NCBI RefSeq assembly: GCF_900113865.1
Contig: NZ_FOQY01000016.1
Span: forward strand, 113,435 to 177,434
Source: Streptosporangium canum
GTDB taxonomy: Bacteria > Actinomycetota > Actinomycetes > Streptosporangiales > Streptosporangiaceae
DNA length: 64,000 nt
Direction of reading: 5' to 3'
Part shown: piece after piece, positions 7,824 to 16,786 of the stretch
Layout of the letters: each line of letters starts with the position of its first letter
How positions within the stretch are numbered: the first letter of the stretch is position 1
The notes under the pieces: generated by a model
What the model was told of the DNA's origin: nothing
The model's database searches: none
Seen by the model: the letters and a program-made list of their open reading frames with translations, nothing else
Translations under genes and position numbers: made by a program

Positions 7824-9002
7824 TTGGGCACCGTGTTCGATCTGCCGTTCATCGCCCAGTTACGCAGCCGACTGCGAGCCCTTCCCCCCTGGTGGGGGGA
7901 TGTGGCGGTCACCTCCCTGGTGATGGTCGCGCAACTGTGGCCGTTCCTGGCCCACGACAACCCCCACCCCACGTCCTGGCACTGGTGGGGGTACGCGGTC
8001 GTGATCGCCGCCGTGGCACCGCTGCTCTGGCGCCGCCGGGCGCCTCTGACCGTGCTGGCCGTCACCCTCGCGGCGACCTCCATGTACGACCTCGTCGACA
8101 ACGTGCCCTCGCAGCCGGTCTGGTACGCCGGGATGATCGCGATCTACACCGTCGCCGTGTACTCCTCTCCTTGGCCCCGCCTGCTCATGCTCGTCATCAC
8201 GATCGGCGGCGGACTGTTGCTGGTCGGCTCGTCCGAGACCGCGCTGCGCGGCACCGTGCTGTTCGTCGCCGCGTACGCGGGCGGCAGGGCCGTCTCCGTC
8301 TCCCGCGCCTACGCGGCGGTCCTGGAGGAGCGGGCCGCCGAACGGGAGCGCGAGCACCGGGTCGAGGCGGAGCGGGCCGCCGAGCGGGAGCGGGCCAGGA
8401 TCGCACGCGACATGCACGACATCCTGGCCCACGCCGTGAGCATCATGGTGGTCCAGGCCGAGGCGGGACCCGTGGTGATCAGAAGTGATCCGGCCAAGGC
8501 CGAGGCGGCCTTCGACGCGATCGCCGCCTCCGGGCGCGAGGCGATGGTCCAGCTCCGGCGGCTGCTGGGCGTGCTCAAGGAGGAGGAGGGCCCCCGCGCG
8601 CCGCAACCGACCATCGGCGACCTGTCCACACTGGCCGGCCAGGTCACGGGCACCGGGCTCGACGTGGCCTACAGCACCCTGGGGGAGCCCCGGCCGCTCC
8701 CTCCCGACGTCGAGGTCGCCGCCTACCGGATCACCCAGGAGGCGCTGACCAACGTCGTCAAACACGCGGGCGCCTCCTACGCCGACATCCGCCTCCGCTG
8801 GGAGGACGACGCTCTGACGATCGACGTCACCGACGACGGCCTCGGGTCCGGGCTCGCCCTGCCGCCGGGCGGCAACGGCCTGATCGGCATCCGGGAGCGC
8901 GCCGCCGCCTGCGGTGGCACCGCGACCGCGGGACGCCGCGCCGACGGGCCGGGGTTCCGGGTGTCGGTACGGCTGCCGCTGGCCGCCGAGGCGGCCCGAT
9001 GA
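7824..9002 (+). CDS. NarL-type sensor histidine kinase
   Basis: About 392 residues: a 4-5-helix membrane sensor domain (about 20-160), a charged coiled coil rich in ERE repeats, a HisKA_3 domain with phospho-acceptor box ARIARDMHDILAHAVSIMV, and a HATPase domain with N-box QEALTNVVKHAG, G1 DVTDDGLG and G2 GNGLIGIRER. TTG 7824 is preferred because GAGAGGGAG lies 5-6 bp upstream. GTG 7758 (GTGA overlap with the preceding gene) and GTG 7833 are alternatives. No response regulator follows; the next gene is convergent. Its partner is therefore elsewhere, or was lost. Confidence 0.88.
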   Translation: MGTVFDLPFIAQLRSRLRALPPWWGDVAVTSLVMVAQLWPFLAHDNPHPTSWHWWGYAVVIAAVAPLLWRRRAPLTVLAVTLAATSMYDLVDNVPSQPVWYAGMIAIYTVAVYSSPWPRLLMLVITIGGGLLLVGSSETALRGTVLFVAAYAGGRAVSVSRAYAAVLEERAAEREREHRVEAERAAERERARIARDMHDILAHAVSIMVVQAEAGPVVIRSDPAKAEAAFDAIAASGREAMVQLRRLLGVLKEEEGPRAPQPTIGDLSTLAGQVTGTGLDVAYSTLGEPRPLPPDVEVAAYRITQEALTNVVKHAGASYADIRLRWEDDALTIDVTDDGLGSGLALPPGGNGLIGIRERAAACGGTATAGRRADGPGFRVSVRLPLAAEAAR

Positions 9003-9195
9003 CCGGCGGATCGCATGACCGTCAAGGCCACGGCGCCTGTCCGCCGGGCTCGCGCGGCCGTGCGACCCCGGCGGGCCGCGTTCACCGCCTGAGACCCGCA
9101 CGCCCGCGAGCCGTACCTCGGGAACATGTGCTCCCCGGAGCCCGGCTCCTGAGACCCGTACGCCGACGGGCGGCACGCCCGCCCGCCGGGGGGGA

Positions 9196-10050
9196 TCAGC
9201 CCTGGCCGGGGGCGCCGGCGCGGGAGCGTCGGCGATGCGCCTTCTGCCGGCAGGCCGTACCGCAGAACCGGGCGGGCCGGCCCGTGCGGGCAAGGTGGAT
9301 GGGGGTGCCGCACGTCTCGCAGCGGGGCATGGTCGCACCGGCCCGGCTCCCGTCACCACCCACGGCCACGGCCCGTGCCCCGTCATCACCCGTGACTGCC
9401 GTCGGGGTGCCGTTACGGCTCGCGGCCGGAGTGCCGTTACGGCTCGCGGCCCGAGCTCCGTCCCGGCCTGCGGCCAGGGTTCCGTTACGGCCCGCGGACA
9501 GGGTTCCGTTACGGCCGACGGCAGCGGTTCCGTTACGTACCGGGGCCACGGGCCGGGCCCCGGTACGGCCGGCCGCCATGGTTTCACGGCTCACCGGAAG
9601 CGGCGCGACCGGCGCGGCGGGGGCGACGTCGGCACGGGCGTCGTAGTCGGCGCGGGCGGCGGCGATCTCGTTCTGGTGCTTCTCCGTCCACATGACGAGC
9701 GACTGGATCGTGTCGTGCAGGGTCACCCCCAGAGGCGTGAGCTCGTAGTCCACGCGGGGAGGCACGACGGGATGAACGGTGCGGCGCACCAGGCCGTCAC
9801 GCTCAAGCTGGCGCAACGTCACGGTCAGCATGCGCTGGCTGATGCCGTCGACCTCACGGCTCAGCTCGGTGAAGCGCAGGACGCGCCGGTCCAGCAGAGC
9901 GATCACCAGCAGCGACCACTTGTCCGCCACCCGATCGAGGATCTGGCGGACCTCGCAGTCCTCCCTGGTGTCCCACTGGCGGGCGTCGTAGTCGCCCTCG
10001 ACATTTGGGCAGTTGGCCGGTGACTTCGAAATGCCTTCTTCCATCGCCAC
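9196..10050 (-). CDS. HxlR-family regulator fused to a repeat linker and zinc-binding tail
   Basis: 284 residues in three parts. (1) Residues ~30-130 form an HxlR winged helix (DCEVRQILDRVADKWSLLVI, FTELSREVDGISQRMLTVTLRQLERDGLVRR, VDYELTPLG), normally the whole protein. (2) Residues ~155-245 are low complexity, with about six 8-residue repeats of the type GRNGTLAA/SRNGTPAA encoded by 24-bp DNA repeats around 9400-9540. (3) The tail CETCGTPIHL-(n)-FCGTACRQKAHRRR has a Cys-x2-Cys...Cys-x3-Cys pattern followed by a basic stretch, like FCS/MYM-type zinc knuckles. It is divergent from the ornithine cyclodeaminase homologue and may repress it. Some HxlR proteins sense electrophiles through cysteines (C14, C32 here). 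Confidence 0.85.
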   Translation of the reverse strand: MAMEEGISKSPANCPNVEGDYDARQWDTREDCEVRQILDRVADKWSLLVIALLDRRVLRFTELSREVDGISQRMLTVTLRQLERDGLVRRTVHPVVPPRVDYELTPLGVTLHDTIQSLVMWTEKHQNEIAAARADYDARADVAPAAPVAPLPVSRETMAAGRTGARPVAPVRNGTAAVGRNGTLSAGRNGTLAAGRDGARAASRNGTPAASRNGTPTAVTGDDGARAVAVGGDGSRAGATMPRCETCGTPIHLARTGRPARFCGTACRQKAHRRRSRAGAPGQG

Positions 10051-10177
10051 TCATGCTGCCGCATGATGCCCTTACTTACAAGAGGGAACCGACATGCCCC
10101 GAGAGCCCCCTCTCGGACAGCCCGGCCCCCGCGGCACCGGTCCCGGTGGGCCGGCGCACGGATGGGAAGATCGTCCT

Positions 10178-11131
10178 GTGACGCTGCTGCTCTCCCGCTC
10201 CGACCTGGAGCGCCTACTCGATGTGGATGCGTGTCTCACAGCCCTTGAACAGGGGTTCGTCGCCGCGCCCCCGACTGTCGGACCTCAGCGGATCCGTACG
10301 GACCTGCCCGGTCCGGGCACGGCCACCGCGCTCATCCCGGGACTGGTCGAAGGGGTCCCCGCCTACACGGTCAAGGTCAACGCCAAGTTCCCCGGCGCGC
10401 GGCCCGCGCTGCGCGGCGTCGTCTGCCTGCACGATCTCGAAAGCGGCGAGCTGCTGGCGCTGGTGGACTCGGCGACCGTGACGGCGTGGCGGACAGGACT
10501 CGCGGCGGCGCTCGGCACACACGTGCTCGCCCGTCCCGGCGCCGCCACGGTCGCGGTCGTCGGCGCCGGAGCCCAGGCCGAGCTCGTCATGCGGGGCCTG
10601 GCGGCGCTCCGGCCGCTGGACCGCCTGGTGGTCGCCGATCTCGACGCCCGGCGGGCGGCGGACTTCGCCGAGCGTCATGCCGCCGTCTCGGGCACCGGCT
10701 GCGACGTGGTCTCCGACGCGGCCGTGGCGGCGGGCAGCGCGGAGATCGTCGTGCTCGCCACCTGGTCCCGCGAGCCCCTGCTCCACGCCGAGGACGTCGG
10801 CGCGGGCGTGCACGTCACCTCCCTGGGCGCCGACGAGCCCGGCAAGTCCGAGCTCGCCGCCGGCCTGCTCCGGGCCGGCCGCGTCATCGTCGACGACGTG
10901 CCCCTGGCGGTCGCGATGGGTGCGCTGGGCAACGTGGGTCTCACCGCGGACGACGCGGCGGGCACGCTGGCTCAGGTGCTGCGGGGCGAGGTGCCCGGCC
11001 GTCGCGACGACGACGAGATCACCGTCTACGCGCCAGTCGGGTTGCCCTGGCAGGACCTGGCGCTCGCCTGGGTCGCCTACCGCCGCGCCCTGGACAGCGG
11101 CGCGGGCCTTGAGTTCGAGTTTCTCGGCTGA
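10178..11131 (+). CDS. Ornithine cyclodeaminase / mu-crystallin family protein
   Basis: About 317 residues of the OCD family: NAD(P)-dependent enzymes that make proline from ornithine or reduce or oxidise related imino acids. The Rossmann motif VAVVGAGAQAELVMRGL, the family strand KVNAKFPGARPALRGVV, the active-site LVDSATVTAWRTGLAAALG and HVTSLGADEPGKSEL are all present. GTG 10178 has a GGGAAGA 7-8 bp upstream and matches the usual N-terminus. ATG 10094 (with AGAGGGA upstream) would add a 28-residue Gly/Pro-rich leader. It is divergent from the HxlR regulator. The substrate cannot be fixed from sequence. Confidence 0.85.
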   Translation: MTLLLSRSDLERLLDVDACLTALEQGFVAAPPTVGPQRIRTDLPGPGTATALIPGLVEGVPAYTVKVNAKFPGARPALRGVVCLHDLESGELLALVDSATVTAWRTGLAAALGTHVLARPGAATVAVVGAGAQAELVMRGLAALRPLDRLVVADLDARRAADFAERHAAVSGTGCDVVSDAAVAAGSAEIVVLATWSREPLLHAEDVGAGVHVTSLGADEPGKSELAAGLLRAGRVIVDDVPLAVAMGALGNVGLTADDAAGTLAQVLRGEVPGRRDDDEITVYAPVGLPWQDLALAWVAYRRALDSGAGLEFEFLG

Positions 11132-11167
11132 CCTGCCGTCCCGCCCGCCGTACGGGCACGCGGATCC

Positions 11168-11465
11168 TCAGCGACCCGTGGTGCGGACGTGCGGGTCCTT
11201 GTCGAAGTGCATCACGGCCCTGCGGGCACGATACTCCGGCCAGCCGGGTATCCCATGGTGATCAGGGTCTCCCGTATGCGCGAAAGCGGCCCACGCGTGT
11301 TTCACGGCCACGGCCGGCGAACCTGCGCTCGCCCACCGGCGCCGCGCCGTACGGAATCCCGCCGAACCTGGTGACCCCGCCGGTACGGCGGCCACGCACC
11401 GCGCCGGCGGCCGTCTCGACCACCGGGTCGTGTGACGAGGTCATCGAGCTCGCCTCTGCCGGCAT
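11168..11465 (-). pseudogene. Type-B carboxylesterase collapsed by a large internal deletion
   Basis: Two ends of one gene survive in different frames. The 5' part (11465 to ~11320) encodes VVETAAGAVRGRRTGGVTRFGGIPYGAAPVGERRFA, the standard N-terminus of carboxylesterase type B/para-nitrobenzyl esterases. The 3' part (~11320 to 11168) encodes VKHAWAAFAHTGDPDHHGIPGWPEY then MHFDKDP, their typical C-terminus. The ~400 residues between, including the Ser-Glu-His catalytic region, are gone. The junction near 11310-11330 also shifts frame. It is non-functional. The family call rests on the two flanking motifs. Confidence 0.75.
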
Positions 11466-11827
11466 CGGCGGCTACGCGATCGGGACACCCGGCGATCCTC
11501 TCGACAGCGTCCGCCGCTCCACCTGGCTGACGTCCTCCTCTGCCCCTGTGACAGGGCGTAGATCTTCGTGAGCCGTTCCGGCGACGCGGCGTACGGGATC
11601 AAATCACCCGTCCGTCTCGTGTCGCCTACGGCGAAGACTGCCAGACGGTGCCGGAGCCTGTCTTCTCCGAGCGTGCTGTCCACATCGCGGCATGCGCCCT
11701 CTTTCACCTCCGCTGGATCAAAGGTAGGGGGTGCAACCTCTGTCCATGGGCGGGCCGATCGTTCATCGTAGGAGTCGATCGACGATCGAGGCACCGCCCG
11801 GCGTGCCGTGAGCTTGCGGAGGTTGGC
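11466..11827. other. Intergenic stretch with no supported gene
   Basis: 362 bp between the esterase remnant and the SRPBCC gene. Open frames exist on both strands, but none has a recognisable domain, good start signal or gene-like composition. The promoter of the SRPBCC-DUF899 pair must lie at its right end. Confidence 0.5.
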
Positions 11828-12334
11828 ATGGAGGACTACGGCATCACCGGTGCCGGGGTGGACCTGGAGATCACCGTCGGCGTGCCGCCGGAGCGGCTGT
11901 GGGACCTCATCACGGCCGTGCCGCGCATCGGCGAGTGGAGCCCGGAGTGCGAGGAGGGGGCCTGGATCGGCAGCGACGCCCCGGCGGTGCGGGAGGGCCG
12001 GCGGTTCCAGGGGCGCAACCGCCGGGAGGGCAGGGTATGGACGGTGACATGCGTGATCACCGAGGTGGACCGCCCGCGCACCTTCGCCTGGGTGGTGCTC
12101 GACCGTGACGAGAACCCGGACCGCCCCTCATCGAGGTGGCGCTACGAGCTGCAGCCGGGGGACTCGCCGGGGCAGACCCTGGTCCGTCACAGCTTCGTCC
12201 ACGGCCCCGGCCAGAGCGGTCTGCGCGAGATGATCCAGGGCAACCCCGAGATCGCCTCGGTCATCCTCGACGTGCGCATGGGCGAGCTGCGCAAGCACAT
12301 GACCGAGACCCTCGACGCGATGACGCGTCAGTGA
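11828..12334 (+). CDS. SRPBCC (START-like) family protein
   Basis: 168 residues of the polyketide cyclase/START-like fold: ITVGVPPERLWDLITAVPRIGEWSPEC at the N-terminus, a GRRFQGRNRREGRVWTVTCVITEVDRPRTFAW central sheet, and a long C-terminal helix (IASVILDVRMGELRKHMTETLDA). Such proteins bind small hydrophobic ligands in a cavity; the specific role is unknown. ATG 11828 follows GCGGAGGTTG. It is followed 35 bp later by a DUF899 protein, probably in one operon. Confidence 0.85.
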   Translation: MEDYGITGAGVDLEITVGVPPERLWDLITAVPRIGEWSPECEEGAWIGSDAPAVREGRRFQGRNRREGRVWTVTCVITEVDRPRTFAWVVLDRDENPDRPSSRWRYELQPGDSPGQTLVRHSFVHGPGQSGLREMIQGNPEIASVILDVRMGELRKHMTETLDAMTRQ

Positions 12335-12369
12335 CCACGGCTCCTCGGTCCCACCCACAAGGAGCGCAG

Positions 12370-13074
12370 ATGGATCTTCCGCAGGTCGTTTCCCGAGATG
12401 AGTGGCTGACCGCCCGCAAGGAGCTTCTCGCGAAGGAGAAGGAGTGCACCCGCATGCGGGACGTGGTCACCGAGGAACGCCGCGGGCTGCCCATGGTCAA
12501 GGTGGACAAGGACTACGTCTTCGACGGCCCGGGCGGCAAAGTGGATCTGCTCGAACTGTTCGACGGCCGCCGCCAGCTCATCGTCTACCACTTCATGTGG
12601 CTCTGGGACACCGACGAGGGCTGCGCGAGCTGCTCGCTCCTGGTCGACAACATCGGCCACCTGCCGCACCTGCACGCGCGCGACACCTCACTGGTCCTCG
12701 CCTCCCGCGCGCCGCTGGCCGGCATCGAGCGGTTCAAGGCGCGCATGGGCTGGACGGTGCCGTGGTACTCGTCGTACGGGAGCGACTTCAACTACGACTT
12801 CAACGCCACGATGGACGAGTCCGTCGCGCCCGTCGAGTACAACTACAAGGACAAGGCGACGCTCATGCGGGAGGGCCTGGCCTTCTTCGTGAAGGGTGAC
12901 GGGCACGGAATGAGCGTCTTCCTGCGCGACGGCGACAGCGTGTTCCACACCTATTCGACCTACGGGCGGGGTGCCGATCTGCTGGTCGGCACGTACAACT
13001 ACCTCGATCTGACACCACTCGGCCGGCAGAAGTACATCAACGAGTTCCTCCACCACGACAAGTACGACGTCTAG
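12370..13074 (+). CDS. DUF899 family thioredoxin-like protein
   Basis: 234 residues matching the DUF899 family: VVSRDEWLTARKELLAKEKECTRMRD, the GLPMVKVDKDYVFDGPGG strand, LIVYHFMWLWDTDEGCASCSLLVDNIGHL with a C-x2-C pair in the thioredoxin-like position, and a C-terminal DGDSVFHTYSTYGRGADLLVGTYNYLDLTPLGRQ. The fold resembles peroxiredoxins, but the activity is unproven. ATG 12370 has AAGGAGCG upstream. It is likely cytoplasmic and co-transcribed with the SRPBCC gene. Confidence 0.88.
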   Translation: MDLPQVVSRDEWLTARKELLAKEKECTRMRDVVTEERRGLPMVKVDKDYVFDGPGGKVDLLELFDGRRQLIVYHFMWLWDTDEGCASCSLLVDNIGHLPHLHARDTSLVLASRAPLAGIERFKARMGWTVPWYSSYGSDFNYDFNATMDESVAPVEYNYKDKATLMREGLAFFVKGDGHGMSVFLRDGDSVFHTYSTYGRGADLLVGTYNYLDLTPLGRQKYINEFLHHDKYDV

Positions 13075-13248
13075 CCGCCCCTGCCGTGCGGGACCGCGGA
13101 CCGCCGCCGAGCGCCCGCCCCCGCACGCCGCCGACCACCGCCCCGGACCGTCCGGCCGGTCCGGCAGCGCTGGTCTCCGGTACGGCGCCGCCCCCGCCCC
13201 CGCCGTCCGACGGCGCAGGGCGGAGTGGCGCCCGTGGTCACGCGACGG

Positions 13249-14670
13249 TCAGTGGTGGCCTCCGCCGGCGTTGCCCGGCCGGCCCCAGGGCCCGGTGATC
13301 GCGAACACGTAGCCCGGGCTCTGGATGTTGGCGAACAGGATCCTTCCGTCCTCGCTGAAGGTCGGGCCGGTGAACTCGCTGTCGTTGAGCTCGTTGCGGG
13401 CCATCGGGTAGGCCTTGCCCTGCTTGGTGACGCCGACCAGGTGGGAGAGCCCCTCGCCGTCCTCGGCCAGGATGATCCCGCCGTACGGCGAGACCGTGAT
13501 GTTGTCCGGTCCGTCGTAGTCGGTGTCCTGCTCCGGGTCCGGGTTCACACCGAAGATCGTCTTAAGCGTGACCGTCTCCGACCTGGGGTCGTAGAACCAC
13601 ACCTGCCCGTCGTGTTCGTTGACGCTGCCGTCGTCGGTGCGGGCGAAGCTGGCGACGAAGTAGGCTCCGCCGTCGGCCCACCAGGCCCCCTCAAGCTTGC
13701 GGCTACGGGTCACCTGGTCGTCGGTGAACTGCTTGCGCACCGAAACGGTGGCGGCGTCGCGGTCGGGCACGTCAACCCATGTCACCTTGTACCGGGTGCC
13801 CGGCTGGGTGGCCTCCGAGAGGTCGGCGATGTGCTTGCTTCCCTTGGAGCAGCTCATGGCCTGCAGGGTGCCGGCGGTGTCGCCGCCCTGGCTGAGCGCG
13901 AGGGCCCGGAGCGCGCCCTTGCCGCCGCGGAAGCGCCTGGGCGGGGTCCAGCGGAAGTACAGCCCGAGCGGGCCGCCCGCGTCCTCCGTCTCGTAGATCG
14001 CGGAGGTGTGCGGGTCGACCGCGACGGCCTCGTGCGAGAACCTGCCCAGGAACTTCAACGGGACCGGGTCGAGGTTGGCCTCGCGGTCGAACGGGTCGAC
14101 CTCGAAGACGTACCCGTGGTCCTTCTGGAACGCCCCGCCCGCGCGCTGCTCGGTCTCCTCGCAGGTCAACCAGGTGTCCCAGGGGGTGATGCCGCCCGCG
14201 CAGTTGTTGTGGGTGCCTGCCACGCTGACGTATTCGCGGATGCGGTTGCCCTGCCTGTCGACCTCGATGTTGGTGGTGCCGCCGCGCGCACCCGGGTCGT
14301 AGGTCAGGCCCGGCAGGGCGGGCACGCCGTAGGGCTCGTTGCCGCCGATCTCGTGGTTGTTGACCAGGACGGAGCCGTTCCGGCTGTGGAAGAACCCGGT
14401 GCCGTCGGCGTCGCTCGGCGTCGGCTCCCCCGTTTCGAGCAGCGTCTTCCCCGCCTGAGCGACGACCTTGTAGGAGAAGCCGCGCGGGAGCGCGAGCAGG
14501 CCGGCCGGGTCCGCGACGACGGGGCCGTAGCCGACCGCCGTGAGGCCGGACTGGGCGCTCTGGGCGGCGGCCGGGCCGGCGATCGCTTCGACGCTGCCGA
14601 CGATGGCGATGCCCAGGCCGCCTACCGCCCCGGAACGGAGCAGATCACGACGGGAGATGGAGGAAGTCAC
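13249..14670 (-). CDS. PhoX-type (DUF839) Tat-exported phosphatase
   Basis: 473 residues. The N-terminus carries a twin-arginine signal (SRRDLLRSGAVGGLGIAIVG...AAAQS), so it is exported folded by Tat. The body is a DUF839/PhoX beta-propeller with calcium- and iron-binding signatures: VLVNNHEIGG, THNNCAGGITPWDTWLTCEETE, GRFSHEAVAVDP, YETEDAGGPLGLYFRW, NITVSPYGGIILAEDGEG and FTGPTFSEDGRILFANIQSPG. It should release phosphate from esters outside the membrane. GTG 14670 follows GGAAAAGG. The upstream region holds a 16-bp palindrome. Confidence 0.9.
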   Translation of the reverse strand: MTSSISRRDLLRSGAVGGLGIAIVGSVEAIAGPAAAQSAQSGLTAVGYGPVVADPAGLLALPRGFSYKVVAQAGKTLLETGEPTPSDADGTGFFHSRNGSVLVNNHEIGGNEPYGVPALPGLTYDPGARGGTTNIEVDRQGNRIREYVSVAGTHNNCAGGITPWDTWLTCEETEQRAGGAFQKDHGYVFEVDPFDREANLDPVPLKFLGRFSHEAVAVDPHTSAIYETEDAGGPLGLYFRWTPPRRFRGGKGALRALALSQGGDTAGTLQAMSCSKGSKHIADLSEATQPGTRYKVTWVDVPDRDAATVSVRKQFTDDQVTRSRKLEGAWWADGGAYFVASFARTDDGSVNEHDGQVWFYDPRSETVTLKTIFGVNPDPEQDTDYDGPDNITVSPYGGIILAEDGEGLSHLVGVTKQGKAYPMARNELNDSEFTGPTFSEDGRILFANIQSPGYVFAITGPWGRPGNAGGGHH

Positions 14671-14689
14671 AGGAGTACCTTTTCCATTA

Positions 14690-14705
14690 CATATCGGTAG
14701 ATATG
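14690..14705. promoter_or_regulatory. 16-bp palindrome upstream of the PhoX-type gene
   Basis: CATATC-GGTA-GATATG is a perfect 6-bp inverted repeat 20 bp upstream of the PhoX-type start. It stands out in a GC-rich context and is placed like an operator or core promoter. The binding factor is unknown. The flank 14706-14888 holds no gene. Confidence 0.45.
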
Positions 14706-14888
14706 ACTGGACCCAAGCCCTCCGGTCTGAACGACTCCTCTCCCGGCGCGGGCACCGGAGTGAACACCCGAAAAACGATCGGCCTCGGCGCCGCCACCGG
14801 CCGTCCATCCGGCCCCATGGCGGGCCGGGCACGCCGGACGGACCGATCAAGGGCCGCCCGGCGCGGCGGACGGCCCCGATCGCCGGAT

Positions 14889-16094
14889 CTACGTCGTGGC
14901 CAGCGCCTCCGTGGGGGCGAGGCGGGAGGCCCGGATCGCCGGGTAGAGGCCGGCCAGAGCACCGATGGCGAGGGTGGCGGCGACCCCGCCGAGCACAGCC
15001 CAGGGCGGGAGGACGGCCGGCCAGCCCTGGTACAGGGCGTACCCGGCGGTGACCGCGGTGCCCAGCAACGCGCCGCCGGTCCCGCCCAGGGCGGAGAGCA
15101 GAAGGGACTCGGCGAGGAACTGGGTGCGGATCTGACCTCGGGTCGCGCCCAGTGAGCGGCGCAGGCCGATCTCGGCCCGCCGTTCCAGCACCGAGATGAC
15201 CATGGTGTTGGCCACCCCGACCCCGCCGACGAGCAGGGCCACCGCGCCCAGGCCGAGCAGCAGCCCGGTGAACGCCTCACCCGCGGCCTGCTTGGCGGCG
15301 AGCGCGTCCGAGGGGCGGGAGACCTCGACCTCGTTGGGCGCCTCCGGGTTGGCGGTGGCGCCGAGCACCGAACGGACCGACTCCACCCGGGACTCCTCGG
15401 AACGGGTGTAGACGGTGGTCGGACGCCCGTCGAAGCCCAGTTCGGACTCGGCCGCCGGCCAGCCCACCAGTGCCGCGGTGTCCAGCTCGGGGGCGAGCGG
15501 GGCCGGGGCGAGGACGCCGACCACGGTGAACCACTCGCCGCCGATCAGCACCTGCGTGCCGGGTCTGACCTGACCGATCCCGAGCCGCTCCGCGGCGGTA
15601 GCGCCGAGCACCGTCGCCGGGTAGGCGGCCGTCGCGGCGTTGAGCCAGGTACCGCTCCTGACCTCGGCGCCGATGGCGGCGCGCAGGTCGACGCGGGCGG
15701 CGTAGGCCGCGATCCCCTTGGTCTCCGCCGCGGGGACCTTGCCGGTCCGGTAGACCTTCGCGCCGTCGACGTGGCCGATCGCCGACACCGACTTCACCGG
15801 CCCGATCCGGCCCACCATCGCCTCGGCCTCGGCGGGCAGCCGGGCCTGCCCGCCGGCCATGGTCGTACCGGGCGAGACGGTGAGCAGGTTGGTGCCGAGC
15901 GAGGCGAGGGCGCGGTCGAGGTCGGCGCGGGAGGAAGAGGAGATGCCGACGACGGCGACCATCGCGGCGATGCCGATGGCGATGCCCAGCGCGGACAGGA
16001 AGGCCCGCGTCGGGCGGGTGCGCAGCCCCACCGCCCCGACCTTGATCACATCGCGCGGCCGCATCCGGGCCGGCCGCAGCGCGTCGGCGGCCAT
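14889..16094 (-). CDS. MacB/FtsX-like ABC transporter permease
   Basis: 401 residues: an N-terminal helix (FLSALGIAIGIAAMVAVVGIS), a ~220-residue extracytoplasmic MacB_PCD domain, then three C-terminal helices with the FtsX signature (GVGVANTMVISVLERRAEIGLRRSLGATRGQIRTQFLAESLLLS). It does not pump through its own pore but transmits ATPase motion across the membrane (mechanotransmission). Its ATG shares a base with the stop of the ATPase gene (TGATG). It works with the ATPase and the HlyD-like adaptor upstream in the same operon. Confidence 0.92.
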   Translation of the reverse strand: MAADALRPARMRPRDVIKVGAVGLRTRPTRAFLSALGIAIGIAAMVAVVGISSSSRADLDRALASLGTNLLTVSPGTTMAGGQARLPAEAEAMVGRIGPVKSVSAIGHVDGAKVYRTGKVPAAETKGIAAYAARVDLRAAIGAEVRSGTWLNAATAAYPATVLGATAAERLGIGQVRPGTQVLIGGEWFTVVGVLAPAPLAPELDTAALVGWPAAESELGFDGRPTTVYTRSEESRVESVRSVLGATANPEAPNEVEVSRPSDALAAKQAAGEAFTGLLLGLGAVALLVGGVGVANTMVISVLERRAEIGLRRSLGATRGQIRTQFLAESLLLSALGGTGGALLGTAVTAGYALYQGWPAVLPPWAVLGGVAATLAIGALAGLYPAIRASRLAPTEALATT

Positions 16095-16786
16095 CAGCTC
16101 ACCCCTGACACGGCGGCGTCGCGCCGCGCGGAGTCGGCCACCACCCGGCCGTCGCGCATCCGCACCTGGCGGGGCAGGGACGCGGCGATCTCCCGGTCGT
16201 GGGTGATGATCACAACGGTGGTGCCGGCGGCGTGCAGCTCGCGCATGAGCCGCATCACCCCGGCCCCGGAGGCGGAGTCGAGAGCGCCGGTCGGCTCGTC
16301 GGCGAGCAGCAGCGGAGGGTCGCCGGCCACGGCGCGCGCGACGGCGACACGCTGGCGTTCGCCGCCGGACAGCTCGTGCGGCTCGTGGTCCATCCGGTGG
16401 CCGAGGCCGACCCGCTCCAGCGCCGCCGCCGCGCGACGGCGCCGCTCGCCGGACCGCAGCCCGGAGTACAGGAGCCCGTCGGCCACGTTGTCCAGCGCCG
16501 CGGTGCCCGCGGCCAGGTGGAACTGCTGGAAGACGAAGCCGATGCGGCTCGCCCGCAGCGCGGACAGCTTGGCGTCGGAGAGCCGGCCCACGTCGTATCC
16601 GCCGATGCGCACGCTGCCCGAGGTGGGCCGGTCGAGGGTGCCGAGCACGTTCAGCATGGTCGACTTGCCGGAGCCGGACGGGCCCACGATGGCGACGAGC
16701 TCGCCGCCGCCGATGTGCAGCGAGACGCCGGCGAGCGCGGTGACACCGCCGGGATAGACCTTCGTCACGTCCGTCAGGGAGATCAC
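16094..16786 (-). CDS. ABC transporter ATP-binding protein (MacB/LolD type)
   Basis: 230 residues with Walker [11 protein letters not shown]-loop FVFQQFHL, signature [14 protein letters not shown], Walker [13 protein letters not shown] and H-loop IITHD. The length and the [16 protein letters not shown] start place it in the LolD/MacB/FtsE group. It overlaps the adaptor gene by ATGA and the permease gene by one base, so all three are coupled. Confidence 0.94.
   Translation of the reverse strand: MISLTDVTKVYPGGVTALAGVSLHIGGGELVAIVGPSGSGKSTMLNVLGTLDRPTSGSVRIGGYDVGRLSDAKLSALRASRIGFVFQQFHLAAGTAALDNVADGLLYSGLRSGERRRRAAAALERVGLGHRMDHEPHELSGGERQRVAVARAVAGDPPLLLADEPTGALDSASGAGVMRLMRELHAAGTTVVIITHDREIAASLPRQVRMRDGRVVADSARRDAAVSGVS

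Noticed and set aside
13225..14700. A 491-codon frame opposite the PhoX-type gene
   Set aside because: Val/Gly/Arg/Asp-rich shadow; the minus strand has a Tat signal and DUF839 motifs.
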